Notes: a model not told the origin generated them from the sequence alone. Numbered from the stretch's first letter, positions 8,121 through 17,064 are shown. The stretch: DNA of 64,000 nt from Enterococcus avium ATCC 14025 (GCF_000406965.1 NZ_KE136365.1:1-64000), one strand, 5' to 3'. Made by a program: numbers and translations.

Positions 8121-8162
8121 ACTTCTAAGCGGACGGTCGGGGGTTCGAATCCCTCCTGTGAT
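8121..8162 (+). other. 3' half of tRNA-Arg(UCU) at the ICE/prophage junction (att site)
   Basis: From about 8122 the sequence reads as an anticodon loop CTTCTAA (anticodon UCU, Arg), the 3' anticodon strand GCGGA, variable loop, a T arm with GGTTCGAATCC, and the 3' acceptor strand CTGTGAT. The 5' half is absent: the bases before it do not pair with GCGGA, so this is not a working tRNA. It is what an element integrating at the anticodon loop leaves behind. Its last 10 bases (8153-8162, CTCCTGTGAT) recur at the right prophage end (47589-47598). Confidence 0.75.
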
Positions 8163-8187
8163 ATCTAAAAAACCGCTAGAGACTTGA
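8153..8187. repeat. attL: left prophage attachment repeat (attL candidate)
   Basis: This 35-base stretch matches 47589-47623 at 31 positions: the first 10 bases are identical, then four scattered mismatches. The two copies bracket the integrase-to-lysis prophage genome, so they are the likely att repeats. The identical core would be CTCCTGTGAT, the 3' acceptor end of tRNA-Arg. Confidence 0.65.
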
Positions 8188-8203
8188 TATCAAGCGGTTT
8201 TTC
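8167..8203. terminator. hairpin terminator after tRNA fragment
   Basis: Arms ACCGCT/AGCGGT with A-run before and T-run after make a bidirectional intrinsic terminator. It can stop the leftward acyltransferase transcript as well as rightward tRNA-locus transcription. Confidence 0.7.
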
Positions 8204-8237
8204 TTTTATCATGTGCCAATTTTGTGACAAGCCACTT

Positions 8238-9248
8238 CTAGCCATTTCTTCTCAATTGAAATCTTACTCTAACTGCTATCTGTTCAATTATCAACGAAAA
8301 AATAATGGCTAGGATAGTTAAAGCTATTGAGAGTAAACATGACTCAATCATATTTATACTATTTCTATTAATATGATTGTAAACTACAAAATATATTATT
8401 GGATGACAAATAAAAATATATAAAGTATGTTGCCCTAAATAGTTTAAGAAACTTTTTCTATTCGGAATTAATCCTAACATTCCGGTTATTGCTACGATGC
8501 CAATAATGTACTGAAATAATTCTTTCAATAAGAAAATATACTTACCATCAGAAAACTGTTGAAAATTAATATACCCGAAAAACATTTTCATCCATTCATT
8601 TGCATTATGTCCAAAATATTGAAAGTTGACACCCAAAAGTACAAATATCAAAAACAACAATAACAGTTTCATTTTTTTCAACTTCACTCTGGCTTTCTCA
8701 ATATCTTTCATTGTTAAAAAGTGTCCTAAAATAAAATATGGAGCGAATACAATAGTCCTCGCATAAGCAAGATAATTCCCATCAACATTGAAATTTTTGC
8801 ATCTGATAAGTAAAGCAAAAATAATGGATACAATTATTACAAGGATCGGTTTAAGTCTATACTTTTTAACAAAAAATGAAAACAGATACCAATAAGTTAA
8901 ACTTAAAAGATACCAAACGTGAAAAATTGGAGTGGCTATAATATGAGCTCTAGGAATCCACGGATACGATGTTAATCTCACTACTAAAATATAAATCAAT
9001 TGTATAACTATATATAAAATTCCAAACCTAAATACTTTCCTTAAGTTTACATTTTTTGAGAACAAACCATTTATAAAAATAAAGGCTGGCATATGGAATG
9101 AATAAATTAAAGTTAGTACCCAATTATTTTCTTTTGTACTAGCTAGTAACATGTGCCCGAATACTACTAAAATAATTAAAAAACCTTTTATGTTATCAAT
9201 TTGATGATCTCTTGATTTCAATACTTCGCCCCTATTCACTCTCATCAT
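8238..9248 (-). CDS. membrane acyltransferase (acyltransferase 3 family), prophage cargo
   Basis: The 336-residue protein has about ten membrane segments and the N-terminal family motif DNIKGFLIILVVFGH, with a GH pair in the first helix region, typical of acyltransferase family 3 (OafA/WecH/EpsH-like). These move acetyl or other acyl groups onto surface glycans. It lies at the extreme left of the prophage, past the terminator of the lysis genes. That is the usual spot for lysogenic-conversion genes expressed from the prophage. The first ATG (9248) has no ribosome site; a TTG at 9221 preceded by AGGGG may be the true start. Base composition is more AT-rich than the neighbouring lysis genes. 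Modification of the host wall, for example to block superinfection, is inferred. Confidence 0.8.
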   Translation of the reverse strand: MMRVNRGEVLKSRDHQIDNIKGFLIILVVFGHMLLASTKENNWVLTLIYSFHMPAFIFINGLFSKNVNLRKVFRFGILYIVIQLIYILVVRLTSYPWIPRAHIIATPIFHVWYLLSLTYWYLFSFFVKKYRLKPILVIIVSIIFALLIRCKNFNVDGNYLAYARTIVFAPYFILGHFLTMKDIEKARVKLKKMKLLLLFLIFVLLGVNFQYFGHNANEWMKMFFGYINFQQFSDGKYIFLLKELFQYIIGIVAITGMLGLIPNRKSFLNYLGQHTLYIFICHPIIYFVVYNHINRNSINMIESCLLSIALTILAIIFSLIIEQIAVRVRFQLRRNG

Positions 9249-9375
9249 AGAATTAAAAAAAATACTCGTTTATTTAATAAAGATATAGTAAAGCAGTAAT
9301 TAATTCAATATAGTTTTTATTTAAAATGGAGTATCACGGATAGCATAGTCAAACTTATTTAATAACAATCAAATT

Positions 9376-9410
9376 TAAAAAAAACTCTACAGCCAACTAA
9401 GGCTGTAGAG
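9376..9410 (-). terminator. terminator of the lysis genes
   Basis: On the minus strand a perfect 10-bp stem (CTCTACAGCC/GGCTGTAGAG) is followed by a T-run, 9 bases after the endolysin stop. It separates the late operon from the acyltransferase. Confidence 0.85.
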
Positions 9411-9418
9411 GGGATAGT

Positions 9419-10570
9419 TTACACGTCTAAGTACCAGCGCGTTTCGGTTAGATCGTTAAATCCACCTTTAGTGTCACCTTTCGGGTCATTGGTGCTTCGG
9501 ATCATGATAATGATCGAATGGCCTGCAACGTCTTTTTGATTGAATTCAATTTGGAACCCTGCAGTATCACTGCGGTTGTAAACCTTCGCTGCATCCGCGC
9601 GCGGTAGATCTTTTAGTTTGATACGCTTAAGTTCTTTGCCTGTTGTCCGATCAAGGATGAAAGCATACTGATATTTGTGAGTACGAGTACTCCATCCTTC
9701 TGCCTTAATCTTGCCTGCCATCGCACCAAAACCATCCACGTGGCCCTTATCGTTTTTGACTTCCATGACTGAATAGTTTTGTCCAGCACGGTAGATATCC
9801 GTTGTTTCGCTAGGATTAGGATCAGGCAATGTCGTATATCCGTTATCAGTGATACCCGTTAAATCAATGTTCCCATCTAACCCACCACCAACATATGTGG
9901 ATGTGAATTGATAGATGCCAACACCATCCATACTAGGAAATACGGACCACACTGGATATGGAGTAACGTTGTAATTCGGATACGCAGCCATCCATAGACT
10001 ATCTGGAAACTCCTTGATAATCCTTTGGTAATCAACATGCTTCAGTGTAAATGGTTTATAGCTGTAATACATCGGAGTGTAGCCTGCTTCTTTTATTCTC
10101 CGCATACCATACAGGATCGTTTCGGTATTTGCTGCTTTCTCGGATGAAGAACTAGTATATCTACCATAACCGTCAGGAATAGTCGCCAATGCTCCATGTT
10201 CGAAATCAAGAGCAACAATTGATCCACGTGGTGTCTTCACCTTTGGCAAAAAATAATCCATCGTAGTTTTCGCAATACTCATGTTTCCCCAAGTATCGAA
10301 CCAGATGTAAGTATGCGCTCGTTTTCCTTGAGCTAAAGCTGAATTCACTTGGCTCTCATACGTCCACTGATTGTAGAGTCCACCAGCGTTGTATCCGCCA
10401 ATCTGGCTAATACTGAATTTATCATGAGAGTAGCCAAATTGGCCTTGTGCTCCTTGATAAACTGCCCAATCGACCCCTTGATCTCCTTTAGCCGCATCCA
10501 CATTCATTGGGAAAATTGGCAATAAAAAAAGAGCCGCAACTAGGCTCAACAAAGTAATTTTCTTTTTCAT
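9419..10570 (-). CDS. GH25 endolysin with signal peptide
   Basis: The 383-residue protein starts with a Sec-type signal (KKK, hydrophobic core, cleavage near MNVDA-AK, residue 26-27). A glycoside hydrolase family 25 domain follows (about 30-235): GVDWAVYQG near the start and ALDFEHG carrying the catalytic acid pair. The C-terminal domain (about 255-383) is a beta-rich module, probably wall binding. GH25 enzymes cut the MurNAc-GlcNAc link of peptidoglycan. A signal peptide means it can leave the cell by Sec, with the holin acting as trigger through membrane depolarisation, as in several phages of lactic acid bacteria. It abuts the holin gene. Confidence 0.92.
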   Translation of the reverse strand: MKKKITLLSLVAALFLLPIFPMNVDAAKGDQGVDWAVYQGAQGQFGYSHDKFSISQIGGYNAGGLYNQWTYESQVNSALAQGKRAHTYIWFDTWGNMSIAKTTMDYFLPKVKTPRGSIVALDFEHGALATIPDGYGRYTSSSSEKAANTETILYGMRRIKEAGYTPMYYSYKPFTLKHVDYQRIIKEFPDSLWMAAYPNYNVTPYPVWSVFPSMDGVGIYQFTSTYVGGGLDGNIDLTGITDNGYTTLPDPNPSETTDIYRAGQNYSVMEVKNDKGHVDGFGAMAGKIKAEGWSTRTHKYQYAFILDRTTGKELKRIKLKDLPRADAAKVYNRSDTAGFQIEFNQKDVAGHSIIIMIRSTNDPKGDTKGGFNDLTETRWYLDV

Positions 10571-10966
10571 CTAGTCCTCCTTATTCGTTCCATCCGATTT
10601 GAAACTATCCAAAAACCGCTGAAACAGATCCGTAGTGCCACCTAACTTTTGGTAATTTTCTAAGATAGATTTCAATTCCATCAACAGATATCCCACATAA
10701 AGTGTGTAAATCAGAGCTGTGCCTGTTGCTCCCGGGATAATCACTGACAAAGGAATGAAAAACATCAATAGTATTACGCTTATGATCTTCCTCAAAATTC
10801 CATTAATCCCAACCTTGGATTTAAACTCTATATCGGGATTAACCTTAGCCGCGATCGTTCCTGTTAAGAAATCAATCACCATCGCCGCGCAAATCATCGC
10901 CAAAATAAAGAGAATTTTCTGATCCTCGGTCTCCAAAAAGTGTCTAAAATAATCGAACATGTCCAT
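10571..10966 (-). CDS. phage holin (TcdE/phi-LC3-like holin_4 family)
   Basis: The 131-residue protein has three or so hydrophobic segments (about 17-37, 60-78 and 80-98), the phrase MVIDFLTGTIAAKV typical of the Phage_holin_4/toxin-secretion holin family, and a charged C-terminal tail. Holins form the timed membrane lesion at lysis. Its stop is directly followed by the endolysin start, so the two form the lysis cassette. Confidence 0.9.
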   Translation of the reverse strand: MDMFDYFRHFLETEDQKILFILAMICAAMVIDFLTGTIAAKVNPDIEFKSKVGINGILRKIISVILLMFFIPLSVIIPGATGTALIYTLYVGYLLMELKSILENYQKLGGTTDLFQRFLDSFKSDGTNKED

Positions 10967-10984
10967 TGTTCCGCCTTCCTTTCA

Positions 10985-11013
10985 ATAATAAAAAGCCCAC
11001 TCGAAAGTGTGCT
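10985..11013 (-). terminator. terminator after tail genes
   Basis: Minus-strand stem AGCACACT/AGTGGGCT (one mismatch) with a TTCG loop and a following T-run. It overlaps the stop of the GDPD gene and precedes the holin gene. It probably lets only part of the structural transcript continue into lysis genes. Confidence 0.75.
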
Positions 11014-11743
11014 AAGGTAATAAAGAATTAGTCTCAATCAAACTAACCCCGTTTGATTTTAGTCGACTCATATCTGTTTGAGATTCAACATTGTATACGT
11101 GGATGAAATTTGTTTTTCTCCTGCATTTTGCTATGAAGTCATTTGATGCAATGCTCAAAGGCATGGATACAAATGCTTTTTTATATGCTGATATTTCATC
11201 AAGAGCCTTTTCAGCCTGCGTTGTATTATCAGTCATCCAAGTTACACATGCATCTGGATACCTGCTAGTAAGATGATCTCTCTGAGTTTTGTTTGTCAAA
11301 ACAAAGAAACACCAATCATAAAGCTTGTATTCTTTGAGTAATGTTATAACTTTTGTGATAAATACGTCGTCTGTCCAATCCCATTTTGAACCATCAACAT
11401 TGATAACAATTTTTTGCCCGGCCAAAACTTCCAACGCTTCTGCAAATGTAGGGATTTTTAACGTTTTGCTTGCTAGCCCCGGATAGTTATCCGTTTTTAA
11501 CTTGAACGTCTTTAGTTGTGCCATTGTCATATTTTTAGCGATACCTGTTCCGTTTGTCGTTCGGTCAATTGTTGGGTCATGCATCAAGAAAATTTGACCA
11601 TCAGCACTCATTTGTATATCAATTTCAACTGCACCATAACCACGAGCAACCGTTTCTTGTAGAGCTTCAATAGAGTTCTCTGGTGCGAAAACGGTCGCTC
11701 CTCGGTGAGCTGAAAGCCGAAATTTATCAACTTCCAGCCACAC
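11012..11743 (-). CDS. glycerophosphodiester phosphodiesterase (GDPD) domain tail protein
   Basis: A full GDPD domain follows the family order: SAHRG with ENSIEAL, then EIDIQMSADGQIFLMHD, and a later VNVDG strand. The fold hydrolyses glycerophosphodiesters, and in tail proteins probably cuts wall teichoic or lipoteichoic acid during infection. The start is uncertain. The reading frame stays open back to 11917 inside the upstream fibre gene in a different frame. A GTG at 11743 overlaps the fibre stop, but no clear ribosome site precedes it. It may therefore be made by coupled re-initiation or by a +1 frameshift fusing it to the fibre. Confidence 0.82.
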   Translation of the reverse strand: MWLEVDKFRLSAHRGATVFAPENSIEALQETVARGYGAVEIDIQMSADGQIFLMHDPTIDRTTNGTGIAKNMTMAQLKTFKLKTDNYPGLASKTLKIPTFAEALEVLAGQKIVINVDGSKWDWTDDVFITKVITLLKEYKLYDWCFFVLTNKTQRDHLTSRYPDACVTWMTDNTTQAEKALDEISAYKKAFVSMPLSIASNDFIAKCRRKTNFIHVYNVESQTDMSRLKSNGVSLIETNSLLP

Positions 11744-13670
11744 TGGGAAACGGATCGTCTGTATACCAAGACCCACTAACCCAATGATTTCCAGTAACCT
11801 TATTCCCGATTCTAATGAAATTCGAAGCACGTCTTTCAGCAAAAGCAACCCCTCTGTATTCATCAGCATTAACATATTTTGCCATCGCAAGAGGCACATT
11901 CCAAATGAAATCATCAAATTCCGTGCTCAATCTAAACCCTTGAGGAATTTTAAAATAACCTGGTGTATAAACCCCGGTTGATTTATTAAAGTTAATTCGA
12001 CAAAAGAAGTCTACTCGATCGCCGCGTCTTTTAAATACAGCCTCTAACGCATCTATCCAAGTAGCTGCATTCGCATCTGGAACCTGTGATTTATCGGTGA
12101 TTTTGTACTCAGCCACTTTATTTACGTTATCGACATACAAAGCTACAGCCTTTGGTGTCATCAATTTATTATCAACACTAGGATCAATGGATTCTGTTTC
12201 GTCAGCTGCGCTGTAGTTAGGAACATTACCTAACCCAACTTTAGATTTAGTTAAATCAGTTAATTTTGCATAGGTAGATTCTACTTCTGTTTTTTTAGCA
12301 TAGGTTTGGTCTACAACAGTTTCTGTTGCAAAAATTTCATCGGCTTCCTCTTTTGTATAGACGCCCAACTGATCTGCATCAACCTCATGCGGATTGTTTT
12401 TATCTGCAATATGATTGTCCAAGTCTGTCTTGTTTGCTTTTTGTTCCAAGTCAGCCTCGTTAGAAAATCCTGACTTGTTTAAGACAGTTAATGGGTTCAA
12501 TGTTACTTTTAATTGCACCCCGATATAGTCAACATTGATATTCGAAGCAGTAACACCATTTGAGCTATCGCAATATGCAAGTACATTTACAAAGCCTTTT
12601 GAATCAATAAAATTGCTATCATTGATTTCAACAGTGAAATCGGTGAATTCTGTAGCGTCACCTTGAATTTTTGTTGTATATGAATCCGTTGACTCTAAGA
12701 AAATACCGACTTTCAAATTTTTATTGTTTGGTGAAGAAGCTTTTGCTCTTGTGGTAACGGAAAAAGAAATAAAATTATCTTTGATATATTGAATTTTTTC
12801 TTCTACAGTCATTCCCTCAAAAATTCGAGGAGCCAATTGTTCAATGGCTTTAACGGTATCAAACTTATTCAATTGTTGCGGAATTACACTTCCCTGACTG
12901 GAACCAACAGAAACTCCTTGATCATCACGTCCTACCAACTTATTATAATTTTCTTGGCTAATTTCGGTCCAAGTTGCGCTTGTTTTTTTCAAGCTCGTTG
13001 CTGTGTAATCCGTATAAACAGAATGTGGATTTGCTGAAGTGTTTCCTGCAACCTTTCCGGCAAGGTCCATCATCTTTGGAACATCTACTGGACCGCTAAA
13101 CAATTTGATTGCATCTGCATTCGTAAGTCGCGAACTGAAATCGGCACTCAAACGATTTTGCAGTGTGTTTTGTTTTATGCCTTGTGTATCTGTTCTCGCC
13201 TGTACAATCTCTGGATTACTATCGCCCGATTCTGCCACTAAGTCATCAAATTCGTTTCGCAATGCATCAAATTCCTGTTTATTCTGATTTGCACGTCCGA
13301 TCGCTTGATTTGAGTTATCAACCGCTGTTTTTGAATCAGCGACAGCTTGATCGGCTTTTTTATTTGCTTCTTTACCAGCATTCTCCGCGATAGTTTTTGC
13401 TTCATTCCCTGCGGTTGTTGCTATTGTTTTCGCTTCTGTTGCGGCAGCAGAAGCCGCTTGCTTTGCTTCCGTTCCAGCTGTTTCGGCAATTGTCTTTGCT
13501 TCTGCACCAGCATCCGTAGCAATCTTTTTAGCATCATTAATTCCTTGGTCGAGATCAATACTGAACTGATCAACCTTTTTTGAAGAATCATTAGACAAGT
13601 CAATTGCCTGATTTATTTTTACACGCCCTGCATTTAGCGTATCGGTTTCTTGAATATGCTCTACTGCCAA
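11727..13670 (-). CDS. tail fibre / baseplate receptor-binding protein
   Basis: The 647-residue protein begins with a baseplate-attachment-like N-terminus. An alanine/lysine-rich coiled coil of near-repeats of the type AKTIAETAGTEA (about 50-115) comes next, then a beta domain (300-400). A typical fibre stretch with NNPHEVDADQLGVYTKEEAD and two YAK-TEVE/LTD repeats follows (about 425-475), and the C-terminal head is probably receptor-binding. The order after Tal, and before GDPD and lysis genes, is that of siphovirus receptor-binding proteins. Receptor specificity cannot be predicted. Confidence 0.85.
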   Translation of the reverse strand: MAVEHIQETDTLNAGRVKINQAIDLSNDSSKKVDQFSIDLDQGINDAKKIATDAGAEAKTIAETAGTEAKQAASAAATEAKTIATTAGNEAKTIAENAGKEANKKADQAVADSKTAVDNSNQAIGRANQNKQEFDALRNEFDDLVAESGDSNPEIVQARTDTQGIKQNTLQNRLSADFSSRLTNADAIKLFSGPVDVPKMMDLAGKVAGNTSANPHSVYTDYTATSLKKTSATWTEISQENYNKLVGRDDQGVSVGSSQGSVIPQQLNKFDTVKAIEQLAPRIFEGMTVEEKIQYIKDNFISFSVTTRAKASSPNNKNLKVGIFLESTDSYTTKIQGDATEFTDFTVEINDSNFIDSKGFVNVLAYCDSSNGVTASNINVDYIGVQLKVTLNPLTVLNKSGFSNEADLEQKANKTDLDNHIADKNNPHEVDADQLGVYTKEEADEIFATETVVDQTYAKKTEVESTYAKLTDLTKSKVGLGNVPNYSAADETESIDPSVDNKLMTPKAVALYVDNVNKVAEYKITDKSQVPDANAATWIDALEAVFKRRGDRVDFFCRINFNKSTGVYTPGYFKIPQGFRLSTEFDDFIWNVPLAMAKYVNADEYRGVAFAERRASNFIRIGNKVTGNHWVSGSWYTDDPFPSVAGS

Positions 13671-13683
13671 GTTAATCCCCCCT

Positions 13684-13851
13684 CTATGCTTTAGAAATAG
13701 ATTCGATCGTCATTTTTTGCTCAATTCGGTCTCCAAGCAAAATAAAAGAACCCTCCATGTTGTCGGATAGTTCTTTGAATAATTCTTCTATAGTTTTATC
13801 CGTTTCAGCGGTGAATTCCCCGCCGTCAATTTTTTTAACATTAATTAGCAA
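13684..13851 (-). CDS. small tail-region protein, 55 aa
   Basis: A short ORF runs from a TTG at 13851 (GGGGAAG lies upstream) to TAG at 13684. The product is acidic and helical, with IEELFKELSDNM and a C-terminal IESISKA. It fills the gap between the preceding small gene and the fibre, which starts 14 bases later after a GGGGGG site. Function is unknown; many siphoviruses carry small proteins here. Confidence 0.6.
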   Translation of the reverse strand: MLINVKKIDGGEFTAETDKTIEELFKELSDNMEGSFILLGDRIEQKMTIESISKA

Positions 13852-14053
13852 TATCTTCTTCCCCTTCCGTTACATCAAATATTTCAACAGCACAAATCGT
13901 TCTAGGTTTCACAGTCAAGCTATCAGTCAATTTGACAAATTTTGTTGAGCTTGGTTCTTTTACAATTCTCTCTTGTAACGGTACAAGATCCTCTTGTGAT
14001 CCGGTAATTTTTAGTAGAACCCCATTTTCTAAAATTAGTTGCATTACATACAT
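13841..14053 (-). CDS. small phage tail-region protein, 70 aa
   Basis: The product of 70 residues is beta-rich and acidic at the end. It starts right after the Tal gene stop and overlaps the next small ORF slightly. No family is recognised; position suggests a tail or baseplate accessory. Confidence 0.7.
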   Translation of the reverse strand: MYVMQLILENGVLLKITGSQEDLVPLQERIVKEPSSTKFVKLTDSLTVKPRTICAVEIFDVTEGEEDIAN

Positions 14054-16114
14054 TTAAAATTGTCCTCCTAGTTGTGATTGAATAAATACGCGACAAGTCA
14101 CTTGCGCCTCGATACGTGCAAGTTTATTTGGCTTAATCTTGATCGTATGATTTCCACGTTGAATCTTTCCGCTTGATGTTTTCTTCAGATAGTTAACAAT
14201 ATTTAATCGATCTTGATTAGTTTCATGCCTTGGCAATGTTGTTCCATCAACTATGATATCGACGCTCGACGGAGATTCAGATGATTGAAAAATCCCCCAT
14301 TCAAGAGGATGTGTATGTTCAGGTAGCACTACATTATGCTTATGAGCGGGAATCTTAACCGTATGTGTATGGTTTGGAATTTGTACAGTATGTGTATGGC
14401 TCGGTATATTTACACTATGTGTATGCGAAGGAATCGAAATGCTATGTGTGTGTGCAGGCACACTTGTATTATGAGTATGTGCAGGTACATTGATACTGTG
14501 CGCGTGATTCCCTGAAGAACTAGCCGTCCTAAATGTACCGCCTGCTCCTTCGGCGTATAGAACACCGCTGCCACCTGCAACATACATAGACTTTGTAGCT
14601 GGAGGTGTTGGTCCTGGTCGAACATTGAACATCACATGATCATGGTTTCCTCCGGCTGAACTGGTCTGCGTTGATCCTCCTCCGGCTGAACTTGTTTGTG
14701 TAGAACCACCACCTGCACTTGACGATTGAGTAGTGGCCCCGCCAGCAGATGTTGAACGAACAGAAGCCCCACCAGCACTACTCGTTTGACGACTCGCTCC
14801 ACCTGCACTACTGGTCTGCGTTGACTGGCCGCCGGCCTCACTCGTAATTGTTTTCGCTCCTCCGCCTTTTACAGCTTTTGTGTACCCGCGATAACGTTTT
14901 GTTTTAAATGTAAGTTCAACAGTATTCACATGAAATACGTCATCATCCAAATAGAATTCAATTTCGGCTGGATAAGCCGATTCGCAATTATCTTGATATG
15001 AGTAATTCAGAATATTTGTTGCACCCTGCGAATAAGTTTCATTTATTTGCTGTTTACGACCAAGATCAGACATAGTTGTATTTATGTCATCCTTGACATT
15101 TCCAATCTCTAAATCCAGTGATTGTGGCGCACCAAAAACGTCGGATTTTGCTTCTTTTTTTATCCGCAGGTTGAGCGATCCGTACTCGTTCGTGTTGATC
15201 ATCACAACCGTTCCTTGCCGCAATTTATCAATCTCTAAAGGTGTGTCCGTCAATTTAATCAAATCTGCAGCAGCGACTTTCCAAGTTACTTTTGGAATCG
15301 ACCATTTTTTAAGCATATTAGTAGCATTATCTTTTAGTGACTGCGGCTGCGTGAATCGAAGATCCGTCCAAACATACTCAACAAGTCCATATTTCTTTAT
15401 CGATTCTTTGTCTTCAACATATGGAACATTATTATTTACAGACTTTATGTTAATTTGGTTTACGCCTTCTCCAGCACCGAGAGGATACACACGATTAACA
15501 AGATTGTTCGGATCAATATCTATTTCAAACCCTTCCATGTTATAACCCTCTTGAATTCGGCAAACTGGTTCAGTTGGAGGTTTAACAAGTGATAGTTCAA
15601 ATGGATAAACCTTTGTGTTCCATTCCCACAAATAATCTTCATCAAAAGCCTTAGGAATTGAAAATAAGGCATCCGCTAATCCATTTTCGTTTTCCCATGC
15701 GTAAGAAAAATATCTAGTAAAATCACATCGTTTCAGAATCCAATGTTTTGTTTTCTGCTGATTCAACACAAAATTAATCACATCGGCTGTTTTCTTATTT
15801 GTAATTTCAAAATAACCGAAAAGAACGCTGTCTAATAGCGTCCCTAAAACATGCGTCGCTGTATATTTTATTGAGTAATTGCTTTTATCCTTTTTCACCA
15901 AAGAAGGCATAATACGATACAAACCGATGTATTCATTCTCGTTATCGGTCAATTCAACATATTGTAAAGCTTCAATCATAGAATTTTTAGTATCGTAAAG
16001 TGGCATAGAAAATTCAATCGATCCTATTTCATTTTCTATTTTTTCATAACTGACATCATAAGCATTTTCGAGGATAGCCGTATATTCTCTGCTTAGATTC
16101 ATTGTCATTAGCAT
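14054..16114 (-). CDS. tal: tail-associated (Tal) minor structural protein with His-rich repeats
   Basis: The N-terminal ~370 residues match the prophage tail endopeptidase / minor structural protein type (gp27-like hub), which sits at the tail tip under Dit. Two unusual repeat blocks follow. The first is a run of SSAGG-type units (TQTSSAGG, RQTSSAGG and variants, coded around 14635-14840). The second is at least seven His-containing units such as IPSHTHSV and IPNHTHTV (14310-14510). A small beta C-terminal domain comes last. HxH repeats in T4-type fibres coordinate metal ions in a trimeric needle, so a metal-stabilised spike is inferred. No lysin motif is evident. Confidence 0.87.
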   Translation of the reverse strand: MLMTMNLSREYTAILENAYDVSYEKIENEIGSIEFSMPLYDTKNSMIEALQYVELTDNENEYIGLYRIMPSLVKKDKSNYSIKYTATHVLGTLLDSVLFGYFEITNKKTADVINFVLNQQKTKHWILKRCDFTRYFSYAWENENGLADALFSIPKAFDEDYLWEWNTKVYPFELSLVKPPTEPVCRIQEGYNMEGFEIDIDPNNLVNRVYPLGAGEGVNQINIKSVNNNVPYVEDKESIKKYGLVEYVWTDLRFTQPQSLKDNATNMLKKWSIPKVTWKVAAADLIKLTDTPLEIDKLRQGTVVMINTNEYGSLNLRIKKEAKSDVFGAPQSLDLEIGNVKDDINTTMSDLGRKQQINETYSQGATNILNYSYQDNCESAYPAEIEFYLDDDVFHVNTVELTFKTKRYRGYTKAVKGGGAKTITSEAGGQSTQTSSAGGASRQTSSAGGASVRSTSAGGATTQSSSAGGGSTQTSSAGGGSTQTSSAGGNHDHVMFNVRPGPTPPATKSMYVAGGSGVLYAEGAGGTFRTASSSGNHAHSINVPAHTHNTSVPAHTHSISIPSHTHSVNIPSHTHTVQIPNHTHTVKIPAHKHNVVLPEHTHPLEWGIFQSSESPSSVDIIVDGTTLPRHETNQDRLNIVNYLKKTSSGKIQRGNHTIKIKPNKLARIEAQVTCRVFIQSQLGGQF

Positions 16115-16125
16115 GGCATCGCCTC

Positions 16126-17064
16126 CTACAAATACCTATTCGAATATTTAATTGTTAATCTAAAATCGCCATCTCTTCCTGAAACATAAAGTGGTTCTGA
16201 AGGATAGATATAAAAGTCATTCATTGGCCGTATCATTGGCTTATCGTTTTTAGTAATATTGAAAGTTTGAGTATCGATCTCAATTGTTGCATTATCGAAG
16301 TCGCCTAAATTGATCGTGTCACTTCGAGTTCGAATCTGAACATCACGTCCCATCCCCTCAATCGTGATTGAAGGTTTCACTTTAAGCCCCTCAACTGTTG
16401 GATATATCTCAAATGGCTGGGCCTCTTTCCCTGTATCGCCCATTAAGTATCCTTGGTGCTGCCAAGTAATAATATCCGAACCCCAGTAAGCCCCACCTTC
16501 GAAACGCACTGCCATATTTACTGCACCAGAACCAGTATTGCCTAAAAGATAGTTTGCTTGGAATGTAATGATCTCGGAACCCCACATGACACTAGTGGCA
16601 TCTGATTTGGTGTATTTATAAGGATCTCCACATTTTATTGTGAAACTACTTATACACCAGTTCACTCCTGGTTCAACTTTATCAATTGTGGCTTTTGTTC
16701 CTTCAAAAAGCATTTCTGGTTCATCATTGAACCAAATTGGCACTTCTTTTTCCGTAAATAATGCAACATTTAGCTTATTAAACCTATCTCTAAACGAAGC
16801 ATCATCTTCGGCTTTTAAATAATACTGAACGATGATCTCTCTAGCAGGAATTCTATTATAAATGTGTCGTTCGCCATCGCGAATTCCTAATTGAGAGTAT
16901 TCGTTATTTGTTTCAAAAAGCTCCCGTCCTTGAACATTTAACGTCCGATAACCGGGAACAATGTCTTCTAAAAATTTCCCACCGATGTTCATTGCTTCAG
17001 TAGGCATTCCTTCTAAAGGCGAGGTTAATTGAAGTTCCATTAATGGAGAAATATTTTCTGTCAC
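16126..17064 (-). CDS. dit: distal tail protein (Dit)
   Basis: The 312-residue protein has the Sipho_tail N-terminal domain, with the belt segment IPAREIIVQYYLKAE-D near residue 75-95 and CGDPYKYT at about 145. Dit makes the hexameric hub between tail tube and Tal and often carries adhesion devices. The gene order tape measure, Dit, Tal is classic. The C-terminal half contains two copies of a short pattern (WGS-IITWQ/FQ ... YL-GDTG/NTG) suggesting an internal duplication. It overlaps the tape measure by 4 bases. Confidence 0.88.
   Translation of the reverse strand: MTENISPLMELQLTSPLEGMPTEAMNIGGKFLEDIVPGYRTLNVQGRELFETNNEYSQLGIRDGERHIYNRIPAREIIVQYYLKAEDDASFRDRFNKLNVALFTEKEVPIWFNDEPEMLFEGTKATIDKVEPGVNWCISSFTIKCGDPYKYTKSDATSVMWGSEIITFQANYLLGNTGSGAVNMAVRFEGGAYWGSDIITWQHQGYLMGDTGKEAQPFEIYPTVEGLKVKPSITIEGMGRDVQIRTRSDTINLGDFDNATIEIDTQTFNITKNDKPMIRPMNDFYIYPSEPLYVSGRDGDFRLTIKYSNRYL

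Noticed and set aside
8111-8165. Complete tRNA gene
   Set aside because: Only the half from the anticodon loop onward fits; the 5' acceptor strand, D arm and matching anticodon stem strand are absent.
14635-14840. CRISPR-like or minisatellite array
   Set aside because: The repeats are degenerate coding repeats in one frame of Tal (SSAGG units) without conserved spacers.
15084-15545. 153-aa + strand ORF opposite Tal
   Set aside because: Antisense shadow of a well-supported gene with no ribosome site.
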